This document shows, in pieces, positions 20,244-26,635 of a stretch of DNA of 26,635 nucleotides. The notes under the pieces are model-generated. The model worked only from the letters and a program-made list of their open reading frames with translations. It searched no databases and was not told the origin of the DNA. Position numbers and translations under genes: made by a program. This DNA is from a virus. The stretch's first letter is position 1; every line of letters begins with the position of its first letter. Where the stretch lies: positions 1-26,635 of IMG/VR virus record IMGVR_UViG_3300006353_000006. One strand, 5' to 3'.

Positions 20244-21013
20244 TGCGGTTCTTCACCGGGCTGCATCAGCCGAGCGACGCGCGCCACTTCGACGCCGCGT
20301 TCATCAGCGTCAACCGCCTGCGCGTGCGCAAGGCGCCGATGCGGGCCGGCGAATGGATCATGGACTCCGGTGCCTTCACCGAGATCAGCACCCACGGCCG
20401 TTATCGCCACGACGTCGCGAGCTACGCGGCCGAGATCCGGCGCTGGGCCACGAACGGCAGCGGTCGTCTGCTCGCGGCGGTCGCGCAGGACTGGATGTGC
20501 GAGCCGTGGATCGTCGCGAAGACGGGCCTGTCGGTCGCCGATCACCAGCGCCTGACGATCGAGCGCTACGACGCGCTGCTCGCGGAGGACACCGCCGGCG
20601 CCTATGTGCTGCCGGTGCTGCAGGGCTACGCGCCCGAGGACTACGTCGTGCACCTGACGATGTACGGCGAGCGCCTGGCGCACGGGCAGTGGGTTGGCGT
20701 GGGCAGCGTCTGCAAGCGCAACGGCTCGCCCGGCCAAGTCGCCGCGGTGCTGCTGGCCATCAAGCGCGTGCGCCCGGACCTGAAGCTACACGGCTTCGGC
20801 CTGAAGACGACGTCGCTCGCCGACCCGCTCGTGCGCTCGATGCTGGACACCGCCGACAGCATGGCGTGGTGCTTCAACGCCTGGCGCAACGGTCGCAACG
20901 GCAACGACTACCGCGAGGCGAAGCGCTGGGCCAGCAACATCACGTCTCGGCCGGTGCAGGGCCTGCTCGACCTGCTGCGCGCGTCGCTGCTGCTGCGCGA
21001 GGTGGCCGCATGA
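20243..21013 (+). CDS. dpdA: DpdA-like 7-deazaguanine DNA transglycosylase
   Basis: This 256-residue TGT-fold protein has MDSGAFTEISTHGRYRHD (D41), AVAQDWMCEP (D83), LPVLQGYAPEDY, GVGSVCKRNG, HGFGLKTTSL and a late TADSMAW (D205). That motif set matches phage DpdA-type proteins, relatives of tRNA-guanine transglycosylase that swap guanine in DNA for a 7-deazaguanine. The zinc-site CxCxxC of bacterial TGT is absent. No preQ0 synthesis genes occur in the window, so the base would come from the host or from genes elsewhere. GGAGG precedes the ATG. Confidence 0.8.
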   Translation: MRFFTGLHQPSDARHFDAAFISVNRLRVRKAPMRAGEWIMDSGAFTEISTHGRYRHDVASYAAEIRRWATNGSGRLLAAVAQDWMCEPWIVAKTGLSVADHQRLTIERYDALLAEDTAGAYVLPVLQGYAPEDYVVHLTMYGERLAHGQWVGVGSVCKRNGSPGQVAAVLLAIKRVRPDLKLHGFGLKTTSLADPLVRSMLDTADSMAWCFNAWRNGRNGNDYREAKRWASNITSRPVQGLLDLLRASLLLREVAA

Positions 21014-21528
21014 TCACGTTCACGATCCTCGGCGAGCCCGCCAGCAAGGCCAACAGCCGCATTCACCGGCCGACGCCGAACGCGCCTGGCGGCGTGATGG
21101 TCATCAAGTCGAAGAAGGCGCTCAACTACGAGCGCGACGCGCTGCGCCAGATCCCGCCCGCCGCCCGCCAGCGCCTCGAAGGCCCGGTGAGCGTGACGCT
21201 TCGCATCTGGTACTCGAGCGAGCGGCCCGACCTCGACGAGTCGGTCGTGCTCGACGTCCTACAGGACCGCTGGGTCAGGGGCAAGCCGATACCCGAGCAG
21301 CACACCGTCGATCGCGAAGGCCGGCACACGATCCGTCCCGCGCAGCCCGGCGAGCGCGTGCTGGTTCAGGCCGGCGTGTACCGCAACGACCGGCAGGTGC
21401 GCGAGAAGCACGTCTTCCACGGCATCGACCGCGCGAACCCGCGCACCGAGGTCGAGATCGTCCCGCTGCAGGCGCAGCAGATCGGCCTGCCCGCCGAAAT
21501 CTTCGACGAAGCGGAGGTGCCGTTTTGA
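21010..21528 (+). CDS. RusA-like Holliday junction resolvase
   Basis: This 172-residue protein starts MITFTILGEPASKANSR. PDLDESVVLDVLQ contains D74, D76 and D82, and GVYRNDRQVREK contains D127, matching the acidic residues of the RusA fold. The Lys that follows the DxD pair in E. coli RusA is Val here, which I believe is seen in other phage relatives. It would resolve branched replication or recombination intermediates before packaging. It overlaps the preceding stop by ATGA. Confidence 0.75.
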   Translation: MITFTILGEPASKANSRIHRPTPNAPGGVMVIKSKKALNYERDALRQIPPAARQRLEGPVSVTLRIWYSSERPDLDESVVLDVLQDRWVRGKPIPEQHTVDREGRHTIRPAQPGERVLVQAGVYRNDRQVREKHVFHGIDRANPRTEVEIVPLQAQQIGLPAEIFDEAEVPF

Positions 21529-22394
21529 ACCCGTTTGCCATCAGCGGGCGGACGGCCATCAGCGTCAGTGGTGGACGCACGAGCGGCTACATGCTGTGGC
21601 GCGTGCTCCAGGCCAACGGTGGCCGCCTGCCACCCGACACGGTCGCGATGTTCGCGAACACTGGCAAAGAGGACGAGGCCACGCTGCGCTTCGTTCGCGC
21701 CATGAGCGAGGCCTGGCAGGTGCCGATCCTGTGGATCGAGTACCGCGCGACCGAGCCTGGGTACGCGCTGGTCGACTTCGACAGCGCGAGCCGGCAAGGC
21801 GAACCGTTCGCGGCGATGATCGAGAAGGAGCGGTTCCTGCCCAGCCCGGTCCAGCGCATTTGCACGTCGCGCTTGAAGGTGCGCGCGATGCACCGCCACT
21901 TCCGCGCACTCGGCTGGTTCGACGACGACGACGGCTGGGATCAAATGGTCGGCATTCGCGCCGACGAGCACCGCCGCGTCGTGAAGGTGCGCAACCGCGC
22001 CTCGCCGGAGACCGCGAAGGAGACGCTCGTCGTGCCGCTGGCCGACGCTGGCGTCGCGATCAGCGATGTGCACGCCTTTTGGCAGGACCAGCCGTTCGGG
22101 CTTGAGCTGCCGACCGATGGAAGGGGACGCACGCTCGCAGGCAACTGCGACTTGTGCTTCCTGAAGCCGGCCGCGCAGATCGTGTCGCTCATCGCCGAGA
22201 GGCCCGAGCGCGCGATCTGGTGGGCCGCGATGGAACGCCACGCCGAGACCGCCTGGTCGGACAAGCGCTCGGAGAACTACGCGCGCTTTCGCAACGACCG
22301 GCCGAGCTACGCCCAGATGGCGACTTTCGTCGACCGGCAGGGTCGCCTGTTCGACGCTGACGAAGACCCGATCGCTTGCTTCTGCGGAGACTGA
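21525..22394 (+). CDS. PP-loop protein of PAPS-reductase family
   Basis: This 289-residue protein begins at a TTG overlapping the RusA stop (TTGA), with GGAGG upstream. The PP-loop SGGRTS is at residues 15-20, followed by ANTGKED, FLPSPVQRICTSRLK (C113), VGIRADEHRR, CDLC at 208-211 and CFC at 285-287. The family includes PAPS reductases and DndC-like ATP pyrophosphatases; the cysteines could hold an Fe-S cluster. The phage substrate is unknown, so calling it sulfate reduction would be unsafe. DNA or tRNA modification is an alternative. Confidence 0.8.
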   Translation: MNPFAISGRTAISVSGGRTSGYMLWRVLQANGGRLPPDTVAMFANTGKEDEATLRFVRAMSEAWQVPILWIEYRATEPGYALVDFDSASRQGEPFAAMIEKERFLPSPVQRICTSRLKVRAMHRHFRALGWFDDDDGWDQMVGIRADEHRRVVKVRNRASPETAKETLVVPLADAGVAISDVHAFWQDQPFGLELPTDGRGRTLAGNCDLCFLKPAAQIVSLIAERPERAIWWAAMERHAETAWSDKRSENYARFRNDRPSYAQMATFVDRQGRLFDADEDPIACFCGD

Positions 22395-22397
22395 CCG

Positions 22398-22619
22398 ATG
22401 AGCGACATCGTCAACCTGAACGTGCAGCTCGCACATGCCTTCGGTCTGCCCAAGCACTGCCGAAAAGCCGTGCTCACGCTCGAATACGGCCAAGCCCCGC
22501 GCTGGGAGCTGGAGGTGTTCGCGCTGCCGACCGTCGACAACCGGACCCTGCGCGACCCGGCCGAGGCCGCGCCCGAGATCCTGCGCATCCCGTTCGTCCT
22601 GCGACTGGCGACGCCATGA
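22398..22619 (+). CDS. Hypothetical protein
   Basis: This 73-residue protein begins MSDIVNLNVQLAHAFGLPKH and is beta-rich (AVLTLEYGQAPRWELEVFAL), ending LRIPFVLRLATP. It starts three bases after the PP-loop gene and overlaps the next gene by ATGA. No family recognised. Confidence 0.6.
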   Translation: MSDIVNLNVQLAHAFGLPKHCRKAVLTLEYGQAPRWELEVFALPTVDNRTLRDPAEAAPEILRIPFVLRLATP

Positions 22620-22861
22620 CCGCATGCCCCGACTGCGTCAGCGCGAGCGAGCGCCTGTGGCACGCCTACACCGCTGGCTGTCGGGTGTGCGAAGCGCGCC
22701 GCATCGCGCGTGGCCCGCTCTGTGCCGAGGCGCGGTCGTGCGGTTTCCTGACCCCGGCGTACATGGCCGAGCTGCGCGCGGTCGCAGGCGATGACTGGCA
22801 ACCGCTGCACGAGCTGGTGCGCCGGTGCGAGGCCACGATGAAGACAACCACCCACCCCTGA
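22616..22861 (+). CDS. Small cysteine-rich protein
   Basis: This 81-residue protein starts MTACPDCVSASERLWHAYTA and has a second knuckle, CRVCEARR, giving a CxxC...CxxC zinc-binding layout close to the N-terminus, with further cysteines in LCAEARSC. A helical segment follows. The ATG overlaps the preceding stop (ATGA). The role is unknown; a compact nucleic-acid-binding zinc protein is possible. Confidence 0.65.
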   Translation: MTACPDCVSASERLWHAYTAGCRVCEARRIARGPLCAEARSCGFLTPAYMAELRAVAGDDWQPLHELVRRCEATMKTTTHP

Positions 22862-22867
22862 ACAACC

Positions 22868-23047
22868 TTGAACCTCGACCTGATCACCTGCCGCGACGGA
22901 TGCAAGCGCACCGTCGATGTCCACGAAGCCGAGCGCGCTGGCTGGACGCTTCTGCCGTCGCAGAACCGTTGGCGCTGCCCGGTGTGCTCACGCGCACTGG
23001 ACCTCGCGAACCGGCGCGCTCCTGAAGCCCTGGAGGGTTCCACGTGA
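22868..23047 (+). CDS. 59-aa zinc-ribbon protein, TTG start
   Basis: An uninterrupted short frame begins TTG-AAC-CTC (MNLDLITCRDGCKRTVDVHE) and ends EGST. Cysteines in CRDGC and CPVC form a zinc-ribbon-like pair with about 30 residues between. Its stop overlaps the next GTG start (GTGA), as throughout the operon. The lack of a clear Shine-Dalgarno site makes the exact start uncertain. Confidence 0.55.
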   Translation: MNLDLITCRDGCKRTVDVHEAERAGWTLLPSQNRWRCPVCSRALDLANRRAPEALEGST

Positions 23048-23331
23048 AGCACACCACCACGATCCACATCGATAGCTTCAGCGGTGCCGTGACGGACCTG
23101 AAGCCTGGCCAGCGCACGTCCGACAACGTGCTCGCGGTGCTCGCGAAGCATCCGCGCGTGAGCACGTGGGACATGAGCGAGTACGCCTGGTTGCGCGCTC
23201 GCATCACTGACCTGTACCAGCGCGGCCTGGTCGTCATCGACCACAGCGAGCCGTTCCCCTGGGTTCGCTACGTGCTGACCGATGCTGGCCGCGCTGCGCT
23301 CCCGAACGGCACATGGGTCCAGGCGGCATGA
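23044..23331 (+). CDS. Small winged-helix-like protein
   Basis: A GTG start gives 95 residues. The part NVLAVLAKHPRVSTWDMSEY, RARITDLYQRGLVV and RYVLTDAGRAAL is arranged as helix-helix-wing, typical of winged-helix DNA-binding proteins. A GGAGG site lies eight bases upstream of the GTG. It may act as a local regulator or bind replication intermediates. It overlaps its neighbours at both ends. Confidence 0.65.
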   Translation: MKHTTTIHIDSFSGAVTDLKPGQRTSDNVLAVLAKHPRVSTWDMSEYAWLRARITDLYQRGLVVIDHSEPFPWVRYVLTDAGRAALPNGTWVQAA

Positions 23332-23930
23332 CGCGGCAGGTCGCGGTCCTGTTCGCCCGCGCCGACAGCGTCTACAAGACGCTGCCTGGTTGCGACGTGT
23401 GGGACATCGACCGCGATGCGCTTCGCTGGCCTGGCGGTGCTCCGATCGTCGCGCACCCACCGTGCCGCGCCTGGTCGCGGATGCAGCAGTTCGCAAAGCC
23501 GCTCCCAGGCGAGCGCGAGCTGGCGGTCTGGGCCGTCGAGCAGGTCCAGCGCTGGGGTGGCGTGCTGGAGCACCCGCAGGGCTCACAGCTCTGGCGCCAC
23601 TGCGGTCTGCCCCTGCCTGGCGTGCGCGGACCGAACGGTGGATGGACGCTCGGCGTCACGCAGCACTGGTGGGGCCATCGGGCGACGAAGCAGACGCTGC
23701 TCTACGTGGTCGGTTGCGAGCCGAGCCAGATCCCGGCGCTGCCCGACCTCGTGCTGGGCGAAGGCACGCACGTGGTCAAGCGGGACACGCGCAACCCTGG
23801 CGTGCACCGGCTGAAGCACTACGTTACGAAGCCCGAACGCGAGCACACGCCGATCGCTTTCGCGAAGTGGCTGGTTGACCTGGCGCGCCGCGTCGACGTT
23901 CGGGAGGTCGAGCCATGCGCAACGATGTGA
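23328..23930 (+). CDS. Cytosine-C5-methyltransferase-related protein
   Basis: This 200-residue protein contains VAHPPCRAWSRM, recalling the PPC(Q)xxS catalytic loop of C5-methyltransferases, then GGVLEHPQGSQLW near where ENV would lie, and GVTQHWWGHRATKQTLLY, similar to the QxRxR-type motif. It lacks an obvious SAM-binding FxGxG motif and is shorter than typical enzymes. A related phage protein family exists with uncertain activity. It could modify cytosine or be an inactive relative. It overlaps the preceding stop (ATGA). Confidence 0.65.
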   Translation: MTRQVAVLFARADSVYKTLPGCDVWDIDRDALRWPGGAPIVAHPPCRAWSRMQQFAKPLPGERELAVWAVEQVQRWGGVLEHPQGSQLWRHCGLPLPGVRGPNGGWTLGVTQHWWGHRATKQTLLYVVGCEPSQIPALPDLVLGEGTHVVKRDTRNPGVHRLKHYVTKPEREHTPIAFAKWLVDLARRVDVREVEPCATM

Positions 23931-24304
23931 TCGACGAGGACTTGATCCTGAACGACCTGTTGAGCCGGTGGCACACCTGGGCCAGCGATGAGCGCACGGC
24001 GCTCGGCTACCCGACCACGGCCGCCGGCGCTGCGCAGTACCGCTGCAGCCGCCAGTACGACGACGCGAACGGCGCGCTCGACCAGGACGTGGAGAACGTG
24101 ATCATGAGCGGCGTCGACGGGTGCATCAACTCGGTGTCCCAGCCCTGGCGCAACGCGCTGTACATCAACGCCCGCAACCTGAGCACCGGCAGCACGGTCT
24201 GGCGCTCGCCGCGTCTGCCGGCCGACGATCTCGCCAGGGCGCTGCTCGTGGCCGATGCCCGCGCGATGCTGGTCGAGCACCTACACGCCCGCGAGCTGAT
24301 GTGA
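23915..24304 (+). CDS. Candidate late regulator in Q position
   Basis: This 129-residue protein has LLSRWHTWASDERTALGYP, then CSRQYDDANGALDQDV and WRNALYINARNLSTG, and a helical end ADARAMLVEHLHARE. The Trp-spaced N-terminus and helical C-terminus loosely recall phage-21-type Q antiterminators, but I see no firm family match. Its place just before a promoter-terminator pair at 24569-24647 is where Q genes sit in lambdoid phages. GGAGG precedes the ATG. Confidence 0.55.
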   Translation: MRNDVIDEDLILNDLLSRWHTWASDERTALGYPTTAAGAAQYRCSRQYDDANGALDQDVENVIMSGVDGCINSVSQPWRNALYINARNLSTGSTVWRSPRLPADDLARALLVADARAMLVEHLHARELM

Positions 24305-24510
24305 ACGTGAGCAGCAAACCCTTCCGCCGCAACGCCGTGAAGCCGGGCGACCGGCTCGTGTTCACAGATGACGAGCGGATCGAGTGCATCTTCAAAGGCC
24401 TAGGCCACGGCGGCTGCGTGATCGCAAGCCTGGTCGCGCCGATCAAGGGCCGGCCGCACGACGTCATCGGTCTGCAGAAGCACTTCCGAATCGCGGGCCC
24501 GCGGTCATAA
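24301..24510 (+). CDS. Hypothetical protein, last gene before late switch
   Basis: A GTG at 24301 overlaps the preceding stop (GTGA) and yields 69 residues: basic, with KPGDRLVFTDDERIECIFKG and CVIASLVAPIKG, suggesting a small beta-barrel, perhaps SH3- or OB-like. No motif is specific. It ends the early-right run; the following 160 bases hold regulatory elements. Confidence 0.6.
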   Translation: MNVSSKPFRRNAVKPGDRLVFTDDERIECIFKGLGHGGCVIASLVAPIKGRPHDVIGLQKHFRIAGPRS

Positions 24511-24568
24511 CCGCCCGCCGCATCCCCAACAATCACACGCCTGGTCACGCGGAAAAGCGCACGCGCGG

Positions 24569-24598
24569 TTGCGGCTCGTGAATTTCGTGTGACACAAT
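24569..24598 (+). promoter_or_regulatory. Candidate late promoter
   Basis: TTGCGG (24569-24574), an 18-base spacer and CACAAT (24593-24598) with an extended TG (TGACACAAT). The match to consensus is moderate. A terminator starts about 16 bases after the -10, which mirrors the pR'/tR' arrangement of lambdoid phages. Confidence 0.5.
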
Positions 24599-24613
24599 CC
24601 CGCCCCAAGCCAA

Positions 24614-24647
24614 GCTCGCCCATACGTTTCGTATCGGCGGGCTTTTT
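24614..24647 (+). terminator. Intrinsic terminator (tR'-like)
   Basis: GCTCGCCCATACG (24614-24626) pairs with CGTATCGGCGGGC (24630-24642) with one mismatch and one G-U, around loop TTT, and TTTTT follows. It would stop transcription before the genes at 24670 unless a Q-like factor allows read-through. Confidence 0.8.
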
Positions 24648-24669
24648 CGTTTCTGATCGGAGCACCCCC

Positions 24670-24966
24670 ATGTCCTACTCGTTCACCGTCCGCGCAAGCA
24701 GCAAGGCCGAGGCCAAGTTCAAAGTCGCCGAGGCGATGGCGAAGGTCGTCGAGCAGCAGCAGTCGCACGTGATCGACCAGAAGCAGGCGATCACGAACGC
24801 CGAGGCGTTCATCGGCCTCCTGGCCGACGACGAGACGAAGGACGTGGTCGTGAACATGCACGGCTCGATCGGCTGGACCGGCCAGCTCGGCGTCGATGCG
24901 GTGATCACCTCGGCCGGCGACGGCATCAGCGCTGCGCTCGCCACCCGGGAAGCTGCCGCCGCCTGA
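24670..24966 (+). CDS. Conserved small phage protein
   Basis: This 98-residue protein starts MSYSFTVRASSKAEAKFKVA. It has an N-terminal beta strand, a long helix (AEAMAKVVEQQQSHVIDQKQ) and a beta segment (KDVVVNMHGSIGWTG), then an Ala-rich end. Similar sequences are recurrent in phages near late genes; no function is known to me. It is the first gene after the terminator, 22 bases from its T-tract. GGAGC precedes the ATG. Confidence 0.7.
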   Translation: MSYSFTVRASSKAEAKFKVAEAMAKVVEQQQSHVIDQKQAITNAEAFIGLLADDETKDVVVNMHGSIGWTGQLGVDAVITSAGDGISAALATREAAAA

Positions 24967-24972
24967 CCCCAC

Positions 24973-25350
24973 ATGGACGCGAACGCAGGCGAGGCCACGC
25001 CGCTGGTCGGCGATGTGCAGCGCCTGAGCGTCGCCCCCGACGACGTCGTGGTGCTGACGCTTCCCGCCGGCCCGGTGTCGGAGGAGCAGCTGGAGCACCT
25101 GCGCGGTCTGCTGCAGGCGGTGTTCCCGCAGAACAAGGTGTTGGTGCTGAGCGCTCCCGCTCGGGTCACCACCATCGCGCGCGAAGACCGGATGGCCTCG
25201 ATCGACGATCGCCTGGCCCAGATGCAGGCAACCCTCGATGCCCTGGTCGACGCCTTGATCGAAGAGGAAGACCCGGAGGACGAGCCCGCCCGGACCCTCG
25301 ATGGAGACCCCTGCGGTGCCGAACGGGACCAATCCCAAGGCCTCAGCTGA
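24973..25350 (+). CDS. Hypothetical acidic protein
   Basis: This 125-residue protein begins MDANAGEATPLVGDVQRLSV. The N-terminal half shows an alpha/beta pattern (DDVVVLTLPAGPVSEEQLEH, NKVLVLSAPARV), and the C-terminal half an acidic helix that may form a coiled coil (LAQMQATLDALVDALIEEED). Its 3' end overlaps the HNH gene by 50 bases in another frame. Function unknown. Confidence 0.6.
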   Translation: MDANAGEATPLVGDVQRLSVAPDDVVVLTLPAGPVSEEQLEHLRGLLQAVFPQNKVLVLSAPARVTTIAREDRMASIDDRLAQMQATLDALVDALIEEEDPEDEPARTLDGDPCGAERDQSQGLS

Positions 25351-25657
25351 CCGCCCGAAGATCGCGCGCCTGGAGCAGCGCATCCGCACGGCTGACCTGT
25401 CGATCGCCGGCTCCGGCAACGCTCCGGTTACCCCTCGCATGCGTGGCCGCAAGCTGCAGGAGCGTCGGGCACGCTGGTTCAACGAGCACCCGCTGTGTGT
25501 GCACTGCGAGCGGCGTGGGTTGGTGCGCCAGGCGACAGAGCTGGACCACATCGTCCCCCTGTTCAAAGGCGGCAGCGACAGCGAGGCGAACCTGCAAGGC
25601 CTGTGCTTCACGTGCCATGCGGTGAAGACGGTTGAGGACATGAAGCCAGGCTTGTAG
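25301..25657 (+). CDS. HNH endonuclease next to packaging genes
   Basis: This 118-residue protein has CVHCERRG, then TELDHIVPLFKGGSDSEANL, and QGLCFTCHAVKT. That is a complete HNH nuclease with two CxxC zinc pairs: H in LDHIVPL, N in EANLQGL, H in CHAVKT. HNH proteins just before terminase genes are needed for cos cleavage in several HK97-like phages; that role is inferred from position. The ATG lies within the preceding gene. Confidence 0.85.
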   Translation: METPAVPNGTNPKASADRPKIARLEQRIRTADLSIAGSGNAPVTPRMRGRKLQERRARWFNEHPLCVHCERRGLVRQATELDHIVPLFKGGSDSEANLQGLCFTCHAVKTVEDMKPGL

Positions 25658-25888
25658 CCCGAGCCTCACAAAGCCTCTACGCGCTCGCATCGCGCGAGTT
25701 GGGGCAACCGCCCGCAGTCTCGAAAACGACGCCACCTGGGGGCCCCTGATGGCCCTGCCGGTCAAGCGCCAGGCCAATGCCGGCGCGGGTTCCGGGGGGC
25801 CTCGGGAAAAATTTAGAACTCGCGAAACGGAAACCGCCCGCGGGGGCATTCGGAGTTTTTTTTCCTACCGACAAAGGGCGCTCAGCGC
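25658..25888. other. 231-bp gene-free region, possible cos/packaging site
   Basis: No ORF is credible here. The region has an AT-rich break (GAAAAATTTAGAACTCG, about 25805-25821), a GC palindrome CCCGCGGG (in CCGCCCGCGGGGGC), and TTTTTTTT at 25857-25864 shortly before the next gene. Lying between an HNH nuclease and the packaging side, it is where a cos site would be expected, but no cleavage point can be fixed from sequence. Confidence 0.35.
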
Positions 25889-26635
25889 ATGGAACAGCAG
25901 CAGCTCGTGGACCGCATCACGATCCGGCGCGTGGCCGATCTGGTGCCGTACGCCGCGAACGCCAGGACGCACTCGTCCGCGCAGGTCGAGCAGATCGCGC
26001 GCTCGATCCGCGAGTTCGGCTTCGTCAACCCGGTGATCGTCGACGCGGACGGCGGGATCATCGCGGGCCACGGTCGCGTGCTGGCGCTGCAGCTGCTCGG
26101 GCGCGCGGAGGTGCCGACGATCGAGGCGCACTGGCTCACGCCGGCGCAGCGCCGGGCCTACGTGCTCGCCGACAACCAGATCGCCCTGAACGCCGGATGG
26201 AACGAGGAGCTGCTCGGGCAGGAGCTGGGCTCGCTGCGCGATCTCGGGTTCGACCTGAGCGTGCTCGGGTTCGCCGACGAGCGGCTGGACTCACTGTTCG
26301 GCGAGCCGCCGGCGGCCGATCCTGACGAAGCGCCGGCGGTGCCAAAAGTGGCCCATTCCAAGCCGGGCGACGTCTGGCAGCTCGGCGAGCACCGCGTGCT
26401 CTGCGGCGACTCGACGAAGGAGGCCGACCTGCAGATCCTGATGGGCGCCGACCTGGCGGACGTGGTCTGGACCGATCCGCCCTACAACGTGGCGTACGAG
26501 GGCGGCACGGGCCTGACGATCGAAAACGACAGCATGGCTGACGACGCGTTCCTCGCGTTCCTCGCGGCGGCCTTTCGCGCGCTGGCGTCGGTCACGCGCA
26601 AGGGCGCGGCGGTCTATGTTGCTCACGCTGACACC
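25889..26635 (+). CDS. ParB-like nuclease/DNA methyltransferase fusion, cut by window edge
   Basis: The frame is open from the ATG at 25889 to the end (249 residues). Residues about 8-110 are a ParB/Srx N domain (NPVIVDADGGIIAGHGR, then RRAYVLADNQIALNAGW). From about 165 a methyltransferase starts: GDVWQLGEHRVLCGDST, then TDPPYNVAYEGG with DPPY at 196-199, the catalytic motif of amino-methyltransferases (N6-adenine or N4-cytosine). The SAM-binding part would lie beyond the edge. Such fusions sit beside phage terminase genes and may protect phage DNA from restriction. Confidence 0.85.
   Translation, partial: MEQQQLVDRITIRRVADLVPYAANARTHSSAQVEQIARSIREFGFVNPVIVDADGGIIAGHGRVLALQLLGRAEVPTIEAHWLTPAQRRAYVLADNQIALNAGWNEELLGQELGSLRDLGFDLSVLGFADERLDSLFGEPPAADPDEAPAVPKVAHSKPGDVWQLGEHRVLCGDSTKEADLQILMGADLADVVWTDPPYNVAYEGGTGLTIENDSMADDAFLAFLAAAFRALASVTRKGAAVYVAHADT

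Noticed and set aside
21366-22625. 419-residue open frame on the minus strand
   Set aside because: Antisense to the PP-loop gene, which has clear family motifs and correct coupling to neighbours.

Overview
The window reads as part of a temperate tailed-phage genome from a GC-rich proteobacterium (by eye about two-thirds G+C; beta- or gammaproteobacterial host is my inference). The evidence is a tyrosine integrase beside an attP site that carries only the 3' end of a tRNA-His gene, a repressor/Cro-like switch, lambda O/P-like replication genes, a RecE-like exonuclease with a putative annealing protein, RusA and HNH nucleases, and long chains of tiny genes linked by ATGA/GTGA overlaps. No full tRNA, rRNA, insertion sequence or clearly bacterial housekeeping gene is present. 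Because attP lies inside the phage gene order and putative integrase arm sites flank it on both sides, this looks like a free (virion or circular) genome rather than the end of a prophage.

Layout. (1) 1-6999, minus strand: one operon of 18 small genes, led by a 435-aa protein of unknown function and running off the left edge. Many members are cysteine-rich, including a YkgJ-type cluster, a DUF6283-like protein and several CxxC proteins; there is also an XRE HTH protein and a macro-like ADP-ribose-binding-type protein. (2) 7000-7475: the operon promoter, attP and the terminator after the integrase. (3) 7476-10327, minus: integrase, an RHH-like protein, small genes and an excisionase-like protein. 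This part is divided by two similar terminator-plus-promoter units, one of which serves a 44-aa membrane peptide. (4) 10324-17292, minus: the early-left operon, with HTH and zinc-ribbon proteins, an HNH nuclease and the recombination pair. (5) 17293-18150: the switch, with a 121-aa XRE repressor lacking a peptidase domain and two outward promoters sharing a 17-bp identical element. (6) 18150-24510, plus: Cro-like and winged-helix proteins, O-like and P-like replication proteins, a DpdA-like transglycosylase, RusA-like resolvase, PP-loop (PAPS-reductase-like) enzyme, small Zn proteins, a cytosine-methyltransferase-related protein and a candidate Q-position regulator. (7) 24510-26635, plus: a promoter followed at once by a terminator (late-switch-like), two conserved small proteins, an HNH nuclease, a possible packaging region and a ParB-methyltransferase fusion cut by the right edge.

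How the parts may work together. The repressor probably holds down the two promoters carrying the 17-bp element, and perhaps a third related promoter at 7034-7061 that drives the far-left operon. On release, rightward transcription gives replication and DNA-modification functions, leftward transcription gives recombination and accessory functions, and the switch near 24.6 kb would open the packaging and morphogenesis genes beyond the window. Four right-operon genes (DpdA-like, PP-loop, C5-methyltransferase-like, ParB-MTase) could together alter phage DNA against host restriction; that link is inference.
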